DNA of 54,601 bases from Chloroflexota bacterium (GCA_026389845.1 JAPLHB010000221.1:1-54601); one strand, 5' to 3'. Shown: positions 1 through 9,646, numbered from the stretch's first letter. A program made the numbers and translations. The notes: generated from the sequence alone by a model not told the origin.

Positions 1-21
1 CTGCTCCTACGGCTACGACCG

Positions 22-126
22 AGTGGTTCCCTTTTCGACCGTCAACTGGTTCCCTTTTCAGTTGTCAAAGTGCAGGCCGGAGGGCCAAAGTGGTTCCCTT
101 TTCGACCGTCAACTGGTTCCCTTTTC
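22..126. repeat. Four copies of a 13-mer, probable mobile-element end
   Basis: A 38-bp block at 22-59 is repeated exactly at 89-126. Each block contains two copies of TGGTTCCCTTTTC (24-36, 47-59, 91-103, 114-126), spaced 23 bp within a block and 67 bp between blocks. Multiple short repeats at a terminus are typical of IS21-like elements; that assignment is inference because no transposase lies in the window. The coding frame of the following glycosidase gene emerges directly from the last copy, so the element appears to have replaced that gene's 5' end. Confidence 0.55.
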
Positions 127-3008
127 GCTTGACAAAAACAGACGTCTGGCAGATCACCAACGAGATCGCACAGACCGATCCCGCCCAGATCGCCAAGCTC
201 GCGGACTTCAGCATCGAATACATCCGGCTTCTGGCTAACGGAAATATGCGCGCCGCCATCGGTGGGTTCTCGGTGGGCAGGCCCGAGGCGCCGCGAAATG
301 ACCGCATGGCAGCCTGGGGTGCGTTCCTGCCCGCGATGCGCGAGGGCATGCGCCACGACGCGGTGCTGCTGTTGCACGCCTACGGCCGGCCGCACATCTT
401 CGGCGACCCCCAGACGCACGATAGCCCGCCGGAATGGTTCCTGCAGCGCTACGAGTACGTGGTGCGCCCTGACTTGCCACCCGACGTACGGGACATGCCC
501 TATGTGTATGGCGAATACGGCTGCGACATGCGAGGCGGCTCCGGAGGCTGGAAGACCGGTTACAAGGAAGACTATGCGGCCTACGCCAAAGACCTCCACA
601 AGGCTGCCGAATTGCTGGCCCAGCAGCCCAACTGCCTGGGCGCGTGCGTCTACACCCTGGGCAGCGACGGAGGATGGGGCGACTTCGACATCGCCGGGCC
701 CGCCGCCGACGCTCTGGCGGCTATGGCCTGGCCGGCCCCACAACGAATACAACCGGCGCCGCCACCGCCGGCCGTCCCCGTACAGGAAGTTGTCGTCACG
801 CCATCGGTGCAACCAGCGCCACCTCTTGTATCTAGCCCTGCCGCCCGGCGCGCCGGCGAACGCATCGGCATTGACGCCAACAACCCTCTGGCCGGACAGC
901 AGCCCGCTCCGCAAGTGGCCGACCCCGCCATCATCGCCGATGCCGGCGCAGGTTGGGTGCGGCTCAACTTCGTGGCAGGAGGCTGGGGGTCGGTCGAGGA
1001 GGCGGGCTGGGAGCAGGCCTTCCGCCAGATCATCAGCGGTTTTCGCAGCCGTGGTCTGAAGATCTACGGCCTCATCAGCCACGAGGCCCTCCGTCCCGCT
1101 GACTTCGGCGACGTCTTGCGCCAGCCGCCGCCCGAATTCACGCGGGGGCAGGAATGGGTTGACCGCTACGTGGACACCTTCGCCAGCATCGTGCGCCGTT
1201 TCCACGGCGATGTGGCGGCCTGGGAATCGTTCAACGAGCCAGATGACTGGCATGGGGCCAAAGGGGACTGGCCGTATCGGAACTGGATGCATCCCGGCTG
1301 GTTCGCCATCATGCTGGAGCGCATCTACAACAAGGTGAAATTCGAGCCGGGCCTTGAACAGGTCAGGTTGGTATCGGGGCCGGTGCAAGGTTTGCCCGAC
1401 AACCAGAACGCAGGAGCAGAATACCTGCGCAAGACCTACCAGGAAGGAAAGAAACGCTTTGGTTGGGGCAAGTTCGGCAAGCCATTCCCCTTCGATGGTG
1501 TGGGCTATCACCTTTACATCGAGGAGGGCGCCAAGCCCTGGGCAGAGCAAGCGCAACGGGTTCCCGCCCAATATGGCGAATATCTTCAGGGCATGAAGAA
1601 CGTGATCAAAGAGCATGAGGGCGCGGCCAAACCTCTGTTCATCTCGGAAGCAGGCTGGACTAGCAATGGCGATCAGGACGAATTCCAGTCGCGCAACCTC
1701 GGCCTGGGCCTGGAATTGCTGTTGAAAGACCCCTGGGTAGAGCTGGCGGTCTGGTTCTGCACGCAAGATTTCGAGGAGCCACGGAATCCGCCTGAACAGC
1801 ACGTGCTCAAGTACTACGGCGTCTACCGGCGAGGCGGCCTCGGCGTCTACGACCGCAAACCTGCGTTTGTGACGATGCAGGCCTTCTGCGCTCGTGAGTG
1901 GACGGGTCTGCCGGCGTCGGCGGCCTTGCCGACGCCGGCACTTCCTGCTGAACCTGCGGCTGCCCCCGCCGGGCCTCAGCCGGTCTATCAGTTGCACTAT
2001 GCACCCATGCCTGCTACGGCCACCAACCAGCAGGTGATCAACGCCTTCAAACAGGCATCCCTCAAGTTGGGGATGGGCAATTGGGGCCTGATGACCAAGG
2101 CGGGGCTGTTGCTCAGCCAATTGGCCAAAGATCAGGAGGTGCGCAACAGCCTGTATACCGGCAGCCGTCTGGATGACCTCACCCGGCTGACCGTAGACGA
2201 GCGCTCCACCATTCGCCAGGCGCTGCCCGATGATGTGAGCTTCGATATCTTCGCGCCCGCTGCCTTTCTATGCCAGCGCCTCGCACTCGTGCAGGCGGCC
2301 CTGGCTTGGCCGGAGGAACTGCACATCGTTCCAGGCGATGGAGCGACCCCCGCACGGCGCCGGGTGGCCGCGGTCTGGAACCGTTTCGGCTTCCTGCTCA
2401 TCCAGATCGCCGATGCCCTGGGCATCGCGCCAGCCCTGGCCGTGGCTGTGATAGCGGAGGCCAGAGGCAGGCAGGGTTTGGACAGCCAGGGACGGCTCGT
2501 GCTCCGCTTCGAGGTCGGCGCCTTTTATGAGCGCTGGGGCCGGGATCATGCCGACGCCTTTGCCCGCCATTTCAGCCTCGATCCCGCCCGCCCGGCGCAG
2601 AACCATATGATGCGACAGACGCCGGAGTCCGCATGGCAGGAGGTGCATCGCTCGTACGACAGCCAATGGACGGCCCTGCGACTGGCGGCGGCGTTGGATC
2701 GGGATGCGGCGCTGGCGGCGACTGCGCTGGGCTTTCCCCGTCTGATAGGCTCTGACCACGCCGCCGCAGGCTACGCCTCTGCGCAAGCCATGTTCGACGC
2801 TTTCGCCAGCAGCGAGCGTTTCCAGGTGCTGGCCTGCTTCGATCTCATCGCCGGCCCCACTGCTGATTCTCGCCGACTGGAAGCACTGTGCGCCGGTGAT
2901 CTCGAGACATTCGCTGCCCTGCACTACGGCCCACAGAATGCTGCCCGCTACGCCACCATCCTGCGGGACTTCGCCGCCGTCTACACCGAGCTCGACCCCC
3001 TGGCCTGA
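90..3008 (+). CDS. 5'-truncated glycosidase-like / N-acetylmuramidase protein
   Basis: The frame is open from GTG 90, but the first dozen residues are read from the repeat, so the real N-terminus (probably a signal peptide and the start of the first domain) is missing. Residues about 15-215 resemble the C-terminal half of a TIM-barrel glycoside hydrolase (GEYGCDM, ACVYTLGSDGGWGDF). After a Pro-rich linker, residues about 257-605 form a second clan-A-like barrel with acid/base Glu383 in FNEPD and likely nucleophile Glu520 in ISEAGW. A second linker leads to residues about 757-968, which match the N-acetylmuramidase (DUF3380) family: AALDRDAALAATALGFPRL, SDHAAAGYAS and a closing LHYGPQN. The family suggests peptidoglycan or exopolysaccharide cleavage outside the cell. 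The Glu normally found at the start of the muramidase domain appears as AVIAEARG. The gene may be expressed from the element or be a decaying remnant. Domain calls are firm; substrate is not known. Confidence 0.7.
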   Translation: MVPFSTVNWFPFRLTKTDVWQITNEIAQTDPAQIAKLADFSIEYIRLLANGNMRAAIGGFSVGRPEAPRNDRMAAWGAFLPAMREGMRHDAVLLLHAYGRPHIFGDPQTHDSPPEWFLQRYEYVVRPDLPPDVRDMPYVYGEYGCDMRGGSGGWKTGYKEDYAAYAKDLHKAAELLAQQPNCLGACVYTLGSDGGWGDFDIAGPAADALAAMAWPAPQRIQPAPPPPAVPVQEVVVTPSVQPAPPLVSSPAARRAGERIGIDANNPLAGQQPAPQVADPAIIADAGAGWVRLNFVAGGWGSVEEAGWEQAFRQIISGFRSRGLKIYGLISHEALRPADFGDVLRQPPPEFTRGQEWVDRYVDTFASIVRRFHGDVAAWESFNEPDDWHGAKGDWPYRNWMHPGWFAIMLERIYNKVKFEPGLEQVRLVSGPVQGLPDNQNAGAEYLRKTYQEGKKRFGWGKFGKPFPFDGVGYHLYIEEGAKPWAEQAQRVPAQYGEYLQGMKNVIKEHEGAAKPLFISEAGWTSNGDQDEFQSRNLGLGLELLLKDPWVELAVWFCTQDFEEPRNPPEQHVLKYYGVYRRGGLGVYDRKPAFVTMQAFCAREWTGLPASAALPTPALPAEPAAAPAGPQPVYQLHYAPMPATATNQQVINAFKQASLKLGMGNWGLMTKAGLLLSQLAKDQEVRNSLYTGSRLDDLTRLTVDERSTIRQALPDDVSFDIFAPAAFLCQRLALVQAALAWPEELHIVPGDGATPARRRVAAVWNRFGFLLIQIADALGIAPALAVAVIAEARGRQGLDSQGRLVLRFEVGAFYERWGRDHADAFARHFSLDPARPAQNHMMRQTPESAWQEVHRSYDSQWTALRLAAALDRDAALAATALGFPRLIGSDHAAAGYASAQAMFDAFASSERFQVLACFDLIAGPTADSRRLEALCAGDLETFAALHYGPQNAARYATILRDFAAVYTELDPLA

Positions 3009-3055
3009 TTGATCGCTGCGGCGAGCGTTTTTAGCCGGAGGTGACACGTGAAGAC

Positions 3056-3193
3056 ATGAAACGTCGAATAGTGAAGGACGATCCAGCCCGAACCGTAAAA
3101 TCGGTCGGACCGCTATTGCTGAAGCTCATGCGAATCCTGATTTCGAAAGTATCAGGTCACGCAAGACTAGAACTTGAACCCAAACTTACTTAA
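3056..3193 (+). CDS. Possible small basic ORF (45 aa)
   Basis: ATG 3056 follows GGAGGTGA at 3037-3044, with a longish spacer of 11 nt, and encodes 45 residues rich in Lys and Arg (MKRRIVKDD..., with LLLKLMRILISK in the middle). Its TAA stop at 3191-3193 lies inside the Shine-Dalgarno sequence of the next gene, an arrangement compatible with translational coupling. I recognise no family. It could be a leader peptide or chance. Confidence 0.3.
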   Translation: MKRRIVKDDPARTVKSVGPLLLKLMRILISKVSGHARLELEPKLT

Positions 3194-3206
3194 GGAGAAC
3201 CAGGCC

Positions 3207-3794
3207 ATGTCTGATCCGCTTCATGAAAACTGCAAACGTTTCGCCGAGTCCGGCGGCAAAGTCACCGGCGTCCAACTCACCCATGTGCCCATGCCAGGCA
3301 AGAAATACGAACTGCTCAAGACCGAGTTGATTGACGAAGACGCCGCCCGCGGCAATATCGTCGCCACCGTGATCGTGAAAGACAAGGATGGCATTGATGC
3401 CAGGGTGAGTTGTTGGCTGGCCTGGCCCTGGAAAGGGCAATTGCCGGCCAGTTGGGAGGGAAGAGGCCTACCCGGCAACACAGACGTTCCCTACAAACAC
3501 ATGATTACCAACGCCTATAATCCCGCCACGCAACCTGGCCCCCTGGCCATTTACATCGGGGACGCTCAGGGCAACATCGAGAGCGATGTGATCGCCGGGT
3601 TGGGCCTGCCTGGTGGCCGCCACGTGAGCTACTTCATTGTTTTCCGCGAGCGCACAGGCGAGCCGGTAACGCCGCCGGTGACACCGCCAGTAGCGCCGCC
3701 GGTGACGCCGCCGTCCGGCGACTTGGCGGCGCAGTTGCAGCGCATCGAGACCAAGCTGGACCGGCTGGCACAGCATTTTGGGCTTCAAGGATAA
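3207..3794 (+). CDS. Beta-rich protein with Pro-rich linker and C-terminal coiled coil
   Basis: The start is ATG 3207, chosen because AAGGAG lies at 3192-3197; an upstream in-frame ATG at 3174 has no such site. The product is 195 aa with no signal peptide. Residues 1-150 look like a beta-sandwich module (WLAWPW, GNTDVPYKHMITNAYNP, LAIYIGDAQGN, LGLPGGRHVSYFIVFRER). Then comes a linker of repeated (T/A)PPV units and a C-terminal amphipathic helix (LAAQLQRIETKLDRLAQHF) likely to oligomerise. I do not recognise a named family. The position between a lysin and a caspase-like gene suggests a carbohydrate-binding or adaptor subunit; that is inference. Confidence 0.6.
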   Translation: MSDPLHENCKRFAESGGKVTGVQLTHVPMPGKKYELLKTELIDEDAARGNIVATVIVKDKDGIDARVSCWLAWPWKGQLPASWEGRGLPGNTDVPYKHMITNAYNPATQPGPLAIYIGDAQGNIESDVIAGLGLPGGRHVSYFIVFRERTGEPVTPPVTPPVAPPVTPPSGDLAAQLQRIETKLDRLAQHFGLQG

Positions 3795-3812
3795 CGAGTT
3801 CGCACGACCTAC

Positions 3813-3854
3813 ACCTGACAGATCCCCAACGAAGCTGCGCACGATCTGTCAGGT
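3813..3854 (+). terminator. 12-bp perfect inverted repeat
   Basis: ACCTGACAGATC (3813-3824) and GATCTGTCAGGT (3843-3854) form a perfect 12-bp stem with an 18-nt loop in the 87-bp gap before the caspase-like gene. No U-run follows, so this could be a rho-independent-like attenuator, a processing hairpin or an operator for a dimeric repressor. Confidence 0.4.
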
Positions 3855-3881
3855 ATGGAACCTGGATAGAGGAACCATCCC

Positions 3882-5372
3882 ATGACCGACGACTTCATCT
3901 ACCCTAACGGCATTGATGCCGAGACCGGCGAGCCGCTGCTGCCGCCGTTGCCGGTTGAATGGGTGGCGGCCATGGCCCAAGGCCAGCCCATCGCCTCCGC
4001 AGACCTGGCCGAGCTGCGTGCACGCCGGCGCTGGCTCTCAGGCGAAGCCAAGCGCGGCGTCATGGCCGGGGTTGATCCCGACAACCTGGCCCAGGCCGGC
4101 TGGGGCGTGATCTTCGCCGCGGAGGATGAGGCCCAGATCCCGGCCCTGCGCGAGGCCCTCGCTCCGCTGCTCAGGCTACGGCAAGCGCAGGCCGGCGAGC
4201 GCTACCGGGATGAATTGGTCAAGCCCGAGTTTCACTACTGCGCCGGGGAGTCGAAGCTTTCTTGGCTGAAACGCAACGGCGGCGCGCCCGGCCCGGTGGA
4301 CCCGCACATAGTGCCCTACTACCTGCTCATCGTCGGCGATCCCGTCAAAATCCCCTATCGGTTCCAGTACCAGCTCGATGTGGCCTACGCCGTGGGTCGC
4401 ATCCACTTTGATACGTTGGCGGAATACGAAAACTACGCTCGCAGCGTTGTCGCCGCCGAAGATCCCAACCAGCCCCTCCTCCTGGCACGAGAGGCGGCCT
4501 TCTTCGGCACCTTGAATGGCTTGGATCCGGCCACCCAACTCAGCTCCGACCAGCTCATCGCCCCCCTGGCGGCAACCTTCCAACAGCAGCTCAGCGATTG
4601 GCGGGTGCGAGCCTGGAACAAGGCTTCGGCTACCAAAGACCAGCTTGCTTGCCTGCTGGGCGGCGGCGACACGCCCGCCTTCCTCTTCTCGGCCAGTCAC
4701 GGCATGGGATTTGGACAGAGCGGCCATCCCCGCCAGCGGGCCGATCAGGGAGCATTGGTATGCAGCGACTGGTCGGGTCGAGGCGCGCCGGATGAACGAC
4801 ACTATCTCGCGACAGACGACATCGGCGACGACGCCCGCCTGCACGGGCTGATCGCCTTTCTCTTTGCCTGCTATGGCGCCGGCACGCCCCGGTTCGATGA
4901 CTTCACCATCAATACCCGGCTGAAGGAGGGTTTGCAACTTGGCGACCTGGAGCAATTCGACCGCATCGAGATCGCGCCGGCCCCCTTCGTTGCCCGCCTG
5001 CCCCAACGCCTGCTCGGTCATCCCAGGGGTGGGGCGCTGGCAGTGGTGGGGCACGTGGATCGGGCCTGGGGGGCCTCCTTCCTCTGGGATGGAGCGCGAC
5101 AACTGACTACCTTCGAGAGCGCCCTGACGAAACTCTTCGCTGGCGGCCGACTGGGGTTCGCTATGGAGGACTTCAACAATCGCTATGCCGAGCTTTCGAC
5201 CGAAGTCGCTGACCGCATCAAGGCCATCAAAGAAAGAGAATCGGTGCCGCCGGACGAGTTGGCCCGCCTGTGGACGGCCAATAACGACGCCCGCAATTAC
5301 GTCATCCTCGGTGATCCGGCCGTGAAGCTGGCTGTGGCGGCCGCTGGTCACACCCCAGGGAGCACAGCATGA
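3882..5372 (+). CDS. Gingipain-like caspase-fold cysteine peptidase (C25-like)
   Basis: This 496-aa protein shows the clan CD layout. PYYLLIVGDP and AYAVGRI match the C25/gingipain core strands. His273 sits in FSASHGMG and Cys330 in FLFACYGAGTP, giving the expected His-Cys dyad. The end, ARNYVILGDPAVKL, matches the LGDP motif that closes C25 peptidases. There is no signal peptide, unlike secreted gingipains, so it probably acts in the cytosol. The stop overlaps the next start (ATGA at 5369-5372), so it is translationally coupled to a STAND NTPase. Caspase-like peptidases coupled to STAND switches are known in prokaryotic conflict systems as proteases triggered by signal recognition. The fold is well supported; its role as an effector is inferred from context. 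Confidence 0.8.
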   Translation: MTDDFIYPNGIDAETGEPLLPPLPVEWVAAMAQGQPIASADLAELRARRRWLSGEAKRGVMAGVDPDNLAQAGWGVIFAAEDEAQIPALREALAPLLRLRQAQAGERYRDELVKPEFHYCAGESKLSWLKRNGGAPGPVDPHIVPYYLLIVGDPVKIPYRFQYQLDVAYAVGRIHFDTLAEYENYARSVVAAEDPNQPLLLAREAAFFGTLNGLDPATQLSSDQLIAPLAATFQQQLSDWRVRAWNKASATKDQLACLLGGGDTPAFLFSASHGMGFGQSGHPRQRADQGALVCSDWSGRGAPDERHYLATDDIGDDARLHGLIAFLFACYGAGTPRFDDFTINTRLKEGLQLGDLEQFDRIEIAPAPFVARLPQRLLGHPRGGALAVVGHVDRAWGASFLWDGARQLTTFESALTKLFAGGRLGFAMEDFNNRYAELSTEVADRIKAIKERESVPPDELARLWTANNDARNYVILGDPAVKLAVAAAGHTPGSTA

Positions 5373-8300
5373 CAACCAGCAATTCCGCTCCTGAACCGAC
5401 CGGCGCGCGCATCTCGGTCAAGCAGCAAGTCGGCGTCATAGATGGCGGCCAGGTCATCGGCACGAGCATCGGCCAGATGACCGTGCAGCGCGACGCGATC
5501 ATCCAGACCTTCCAGCACATCCACGAGCGCGCGCTGACCGCGGAGGAGGCAGCCAAACGCGCTGCGGACCTGGAACTCGAGCTGCTGGCCCAGGGCGTGC
5601 GCGGGCTGGCGCAGCGGCTGGCGGCCCAGGCGACTGCGGCCCCAGCCGGCGGTTCCCCTTACAAGGGCCTGCTGGCCTACGGCCTGGGGGACGCCGATCG
5701 GTTCTACGGCCGCGCCGCGGCGACTGAGGCGCTGCTGGACGCGCTCCGCCGCGGCCGGCTGGCGGTGCTGCACGCCGAGTCGGGCGCGGGCAAAAGCTCG
5801 CTGCTGCAGGCCGGCATCGCCGCCCGGCTGATCGGCGCGGGCCGCCTGGCCGTCTATCTGCGTCCCTACCGCGCGAATCCCACGGCGGCGATCAAAGAGG
5901 CATTCATGGACCTGGACCGCGCGCCGCGGCTGGCCGGTCTGCCGCTCCGCGAGTTCCTCCGCTACGTCACCGACATCCTCGGCTCGGACGAGACCCTCTA
6001 CCTGCTGCTCGACCAGTTCGAGGAATTCTACGCCTACCTGGACAAGCCCGCGCGCGACGCTTTCTCGGCAGAGCTTGGCGCCTGCCTGCGCGACGAAAGC
6101 CTGAACGTCCGCTGGCTGATCGCGCTGCGCGGCGAGGCGCTCAGCCGGCTGGCCGAGATGGAAACAGCCGGCGTCGAGCCGTTCGAGAACGAGTATCGCC
6201 TGGCGCGGCTGACTCGCGATGAGGCGCGCGAGGCCATGACCGGTCCCGGTTTCGCGTTCGAGGCCGGCCTGGTCGAGACCGTGCTGGACGGCCTGACCAA
6301 GAACGGCGAGGTGGCCCCGCCGCAACTGCAACTGGTCTGCCTGGCGCTGACCGAGGGGCTGACGCCCCCGGCAGCGATCGGCCGCGAGAAGTATGACCGG
6401 CTGGGTGGCGCCGAGGGCATCCTGCGCGACTACCTGGTGCGGCAGGTAGGGCAGTTTCTAGTGGAGGAGCGGGAACCGACGCGCCGGCTGCTGCGCACGC
6501 TCGTCACAGCCGACGGCCGCCGCGCGGTGCTGGCATATGGGGAACTGGTCAAGGAGTGGGAGACCCGTGACGGGGATCGCAGTGTCCTCGACACGATCCT
6601 GACCCGCCTGGTGGAGCGGCGTTTGCTGGTGGTGCAGGAACGACCGGCGGACGGCGAGCGCACCTACGAGCTGGCGCACGACACCCTGCTGCACGAGATC
6701 CAGCTCGATCCGGCGGAGCAGGCCCGCAAGGCTGTGCAGGAGATGCTGGACCGCGCCGTGCTCGACTACCGCGCCAACCCGCGGGTGCTGCTCGACGACG
6801 ACAAGTTCGACGCCATCCATGCGCGGCGAAACGAGTTGGTGATAGGTCCCGAAGCGACGGAACTCCTGCGCCGGAGCGAGGCCGCGGTGCGCCGCCGGCG
6901 CCGACTGATGCGCGGGGGGATGGTGCTGGTCGCCGGGCTGGCGATCATCGCGGCAGTGCTGACATCGCTGATCTTCGGCGCGCAGCAAGAGCTTGGGCAG
7001 ACACAGGAGAAAATCAAGGCCGCACAGGTCGCTGCAACGCGCATCGCTGCCACAGCCGACGCGGCTGAGGCTCGCGCAGTTGCACAGCAACAGATTGCAG
7101 AACAGCAACGACGGGCCGCACTGGTCCGGCAACTGATTCTCCGCGCGGACTCGGCGCTCGCCACGCGGAAGGACCCAAGCCTGGCGTTACTACTGGCAGC
7201 CCAATCTGTGAAGCTCGCGCAGCAGTACGACAGCAGCGCGATCCTGGATACGGATATGGCGTTGAAGCGCGCCCTGTTGTCGGCGCCCCGCAAGCTGGTG
7301 TACATTCCTACAAAAAACGACCCTCAAACGCAACCTGCACCGCCGCGGATCACCCTGGACGAAAGCGGGCGCTACCTGGTCGTGGTTGGGCCCCAGCCCG
7401 CGGTCAGGGTATTGGACGCCAAGAGCGGCGATCTGCTGTGGCAGGCCGATGTCGCGCACGATATTCTTGCAACGACCGTGGTTTCAGCGACTTCTTCACT
7501 GATGGCTTTCTTGACCGATGGGGAGATTCTGCGCTGGGATTTGTCCGCTGGAGGAGAACCGAAACGAGTGCGAGCAAAGCTCGGCGCTTCCCTGGAACCG
7601 GGCAGCATTGCCCTCAGTTCCACCGGCGCGCACCTTGCCGTAGAAGATGAGAGCGATGGCCAGACCGTATACCTGATAGACGCAGTTTCAGGCGCACATT
7701 TAAGCACCTATCGCAGCGAAGCGTTGATCGAGGATCTGGAGTTCAGCCCGGACGCCTCCTTATTGGCATTCGTTGGTGCGTTGCCCGACGATGAATCCTC
7801 AAGCCGTGTCCATCTCGTTGACGTCGCTACTCGCGTCGAGACTGTAATGTCGGTTGACGGATATGCCGTGCAGGCGCGGTTCAGCCCAGAGTCAAACAGC
7901 CTCTTTGTGTCATTATCACCTGGAGGCTTGTCCCAAATCAATATCCAGAAGCGACAGATTGCCTCCATTATTCCTGATGCCACCGACTTCCCTCCACCCA
8001 TCTTCTCGCCCGACGGCAGGCTGCTGGCCTACAGCACCAACAGCGGCACGTTGATTCTACGCAACGTCACCACAGGGGAAGTTGTGGACGAATTTAGTTA
8101 CGACCTCCTGGATATGCCATCGCCCACGCCACTCGCCTTCCATCCTGACGGCGATAGCCTCATTCTCTCAGGGGGTAGGTTCTTGAATGTCTCAAAGCGT
8201 TCAGTCCAGGATATCGCGGCCATCGGCGGTTCCGTTTACTGGGCCCAGTTCACGCCGGACGGTCGCCAGGTCTGGCTGGCCGGAGACGCCAGTACCCTTT

Positions 8301-9646
8301 GGCTGATGAATATCATACAAGGTGAACCGGCAAACGGCGCGGTCGTGTTGCCGAATCCGTCACCCGCCGGAAGATTCGCTCTGAATGATTCAGGGGATCG
8401 TGCGCTTACCCAAGATCCGGATGATCGGATCAGACTATGGGATCTCACCGCTATGCAGGAACTCAGTATCCCCATCTCAACCACTGCGCCTGCCGATCTC
8501 AAAGGGGCGATCGCGAAATGGGAGCGTGGGTTCATGGTCCTGGCAGGACCGGCCGGGATATGGTTGTTGGATGAAGCGGGGAGCGCCGTCCTCCACCAGT
8601 TTTCGGATTTCCACGATACGTGTAACGTAGCAGTCAGTCTCGACGGCGCCAGGCTATTGATCGTTGATCGAAAAGCGGGTGTCGCGCTATGGGATCTCCA
8701 ATCCGAAAAACAGATTGCCCTGCTGAACACTGTTCCGAGGCTGTGTTTCAACTCCAACATTGAGTTCAGCAGTGACAGTCGCTATCTTGCCATGAGCAAC
8801 TATAGCTCAGGCGCGTATCTCATCGACGCCAGCGACGGCCGAGTTATCTTCTCTAGGCCGCAACGCGGCCCGCGGAAGTTTGGCTTTACGCCAGACAGTC
8901 AGCGCGCGGTCTTGACCTTGGATACGCCATCCCAAGCGGGAGATACCAAGAGGGCAAATGAAATCCTCATTGTCAAACCCGACACAGGCGAGCTTGTCGC
9001 CAGTCTACCATATCCAAAACCCGCCGCGGGTGTACATCACCTTGCGCTCAGCCACAATGTGGCCGCCGTGTCGCTCGGAGCGTCACCCATCTATCTGATC
9101 GCGACTGCCACTGGCGAGGCGCTTGGCGCCATAGATGCACGGGAAAACGTTGGTGACTTCTGGTTTGGCGATCCGGACACTATGCTCTTCCTTCCAGCGC
9201 CGGATGGACTCAGGATCTGGGATTTAGGCCAACCCAAACGACCGCAACGGGTTGATTTGCTCGGCGCGCAATCAGCGTCTTTCGCTCCTTTGCCCGGCAT
9301 GCTTACCTTAGCCGAGAACCGCAGTCGCTATGCTTTATCAGATCTGGAGATGACGGAGATCCGAGACATGCGAGACGGAAGTTTGTTAGCAGTGACCAGC
9401 CAGATCGCGGCCTCAGGGGAGACAACTGTTGATACCAGCTTCAGCTCCGATCTGAGCAAGATGGCCACCCTTACCGCTGATGGAATACTCCGAATCTGGC
9501 CGACGGATTTACGGGCGTTGATCCATCTTGCCTGCCGAACAGCCGGCCGCGATCTTAGCAAGGCAGAGTGGAGCAGGTACATCGGCGACGCATTGGAACA
9601 GCGCTCGACATGCCAGGACTTCGCAACGACCGACCAAGAGGACTGA
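5369..9646 (+). CDS. STAND NTPase with TM segment and WD40-like propellers
   Basis: This 1425-aa protein begins with a short Val/Gly-rich beta segment (GVIDGGQVIGTSIGQMTV) that may be a homotypic docking element. The nSTAND1-type NTPase follows, with Walker A HAESGAGKSS (Lys142) and Walker B LLLDQFEEF (Asp215). An Arg cluster and a membrane segment (about 516-537, GMVLVAGLAIIAAVLTSLIF) come next, then a helical/coiled stretch to about 600. The rest (about 640-1390) consists of WD40/PQQ-like blades such as FSPDGRLLAYS, IRLWDLTAMQE and LRIWPTDL. STAND proteins are ATP-driven oligomerising switches; the propeller would be the sensor and the TM segment would anchor it. It overlaps the caspase-like gene by 4 bp, so this pair is a likely switch/effector unit. 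The ligand is unknown. Confidence 0.85.
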   Translation: MTTSNSAPEPTGARISVKQQVGVIDGGQVIGTSIGQMTVQRDAIIQTFQHIHERALTAEEAAKRAADLELELLAQGVRGLAQRLAAQATAAPAGGSPYKGLLAYGLGDADRFYGRAAATEALLDALRRGRLAVLHAESGAGKSSLLQAGIAARLIGAGRLAVYLRPYRANPTAAIKEAFMDLDRAPRLAGLPLREFLRYVTDILGSDETLYLLLDQFEEFYAYLDKPARDAFSAELGACLRDESLNVRWLIALRGEALSRLAEMETAGVEPFENEYRLARLTRDEAREAMTGPGFAFEAGLVETVLDGLTKNGEVAPPQLQLVCLALTEGLTPPAAIGREKYDRLGGAEGILRDYLVRQVGQFLVEEREPTRRLLRTLVTADGRRAVLAYGELVKEWETRDGDRSVLDTILTRLVERRLLVVQERPADGERTYELAHDTLLHEIQLDPAEQARKAVQEMLDRAVLDYRANPRVLLDDDKFDAIHARRNELVIGPEATELLRRSEAAVRRRRRLMRGGMVLVAGLAIIAAVLTSLIFGAQQELGQTQEKIKAAQVAATRIAATADAAEARAVAQQQIAEQQRRAALVRQLILRADSALATRKDPSLALLLAAQSVKLAQQYDSSAILDTDMALKRALLSAPRKLVYIPTKNDPQTQPAPPRITLDESGRYLVVVGPQPAVRVLDAKSGDLLWQADVAHDILATTVVSATSSLMAFLTDGEILRWDLSAGGEPKRVRAKLGASLEPGSIALSSTGAHLAVEDESDGQTVYLIDAVSGAHLSTYRSEALIEDLEFSPDASLLAFVGALPDDESSSRVHLVDVATRVETVMSVDGYAVQARFSPESNSLFVSLSPGGLSQINIQKRQIASIIPDATDFPPPIFSPDGRLLAYSTNSGTLILRNVTTGEVVDEFSYDLLDMPSPTPLAFHPDGDSLILSGGRFLNVSKRSVQDIAAIGGSVYWAQFTPDGRQVWLAGDASTLWLMNIIQGEPANGAVVLPNPSPAGRFALNDSGDRALTQDPDDRIRLWDLTAMQELSIPISTTAPADLKGAIAKWERGFMVLAGPAGIWLLDEAGSAVLHQFSDFHDTCNVAVSLDGARLLIVDRKAGVALWDLQSEKQIALLNTVPRLCFNSNIEFSSDSRYLAMSNYSSGAYLIDASDGRVIFSRPQRGPRKFGFTPDSQRAVLTLDTPSQAGDTKRANEILIVKPDTGELVASLPYPKPAAGVHHLALSHNVAAVSLGASPIYLIATATGEALGAIDARENVGDFWFGDPDTMLFLPAPDGLRIWDLGQPKRPQRVDLLGAQSASFAPLPGMLTLAENRSRYALSDLEMTEIRDMRDGSLLAVTSQIAASGETTVDTSFSSDLSKMATLTADGILRIWPTDLRALIHLACRTAGRDLSKAEWSRYIGDALEQRSTCQDFATTDQED

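Noticed and set aside
42..2120. Minus-strand open frame of 692 codons
   Set aside because: It is antisense to the glycosidase/muramidase gene, low-complexity, and has no recognisable domain or ribosome site.
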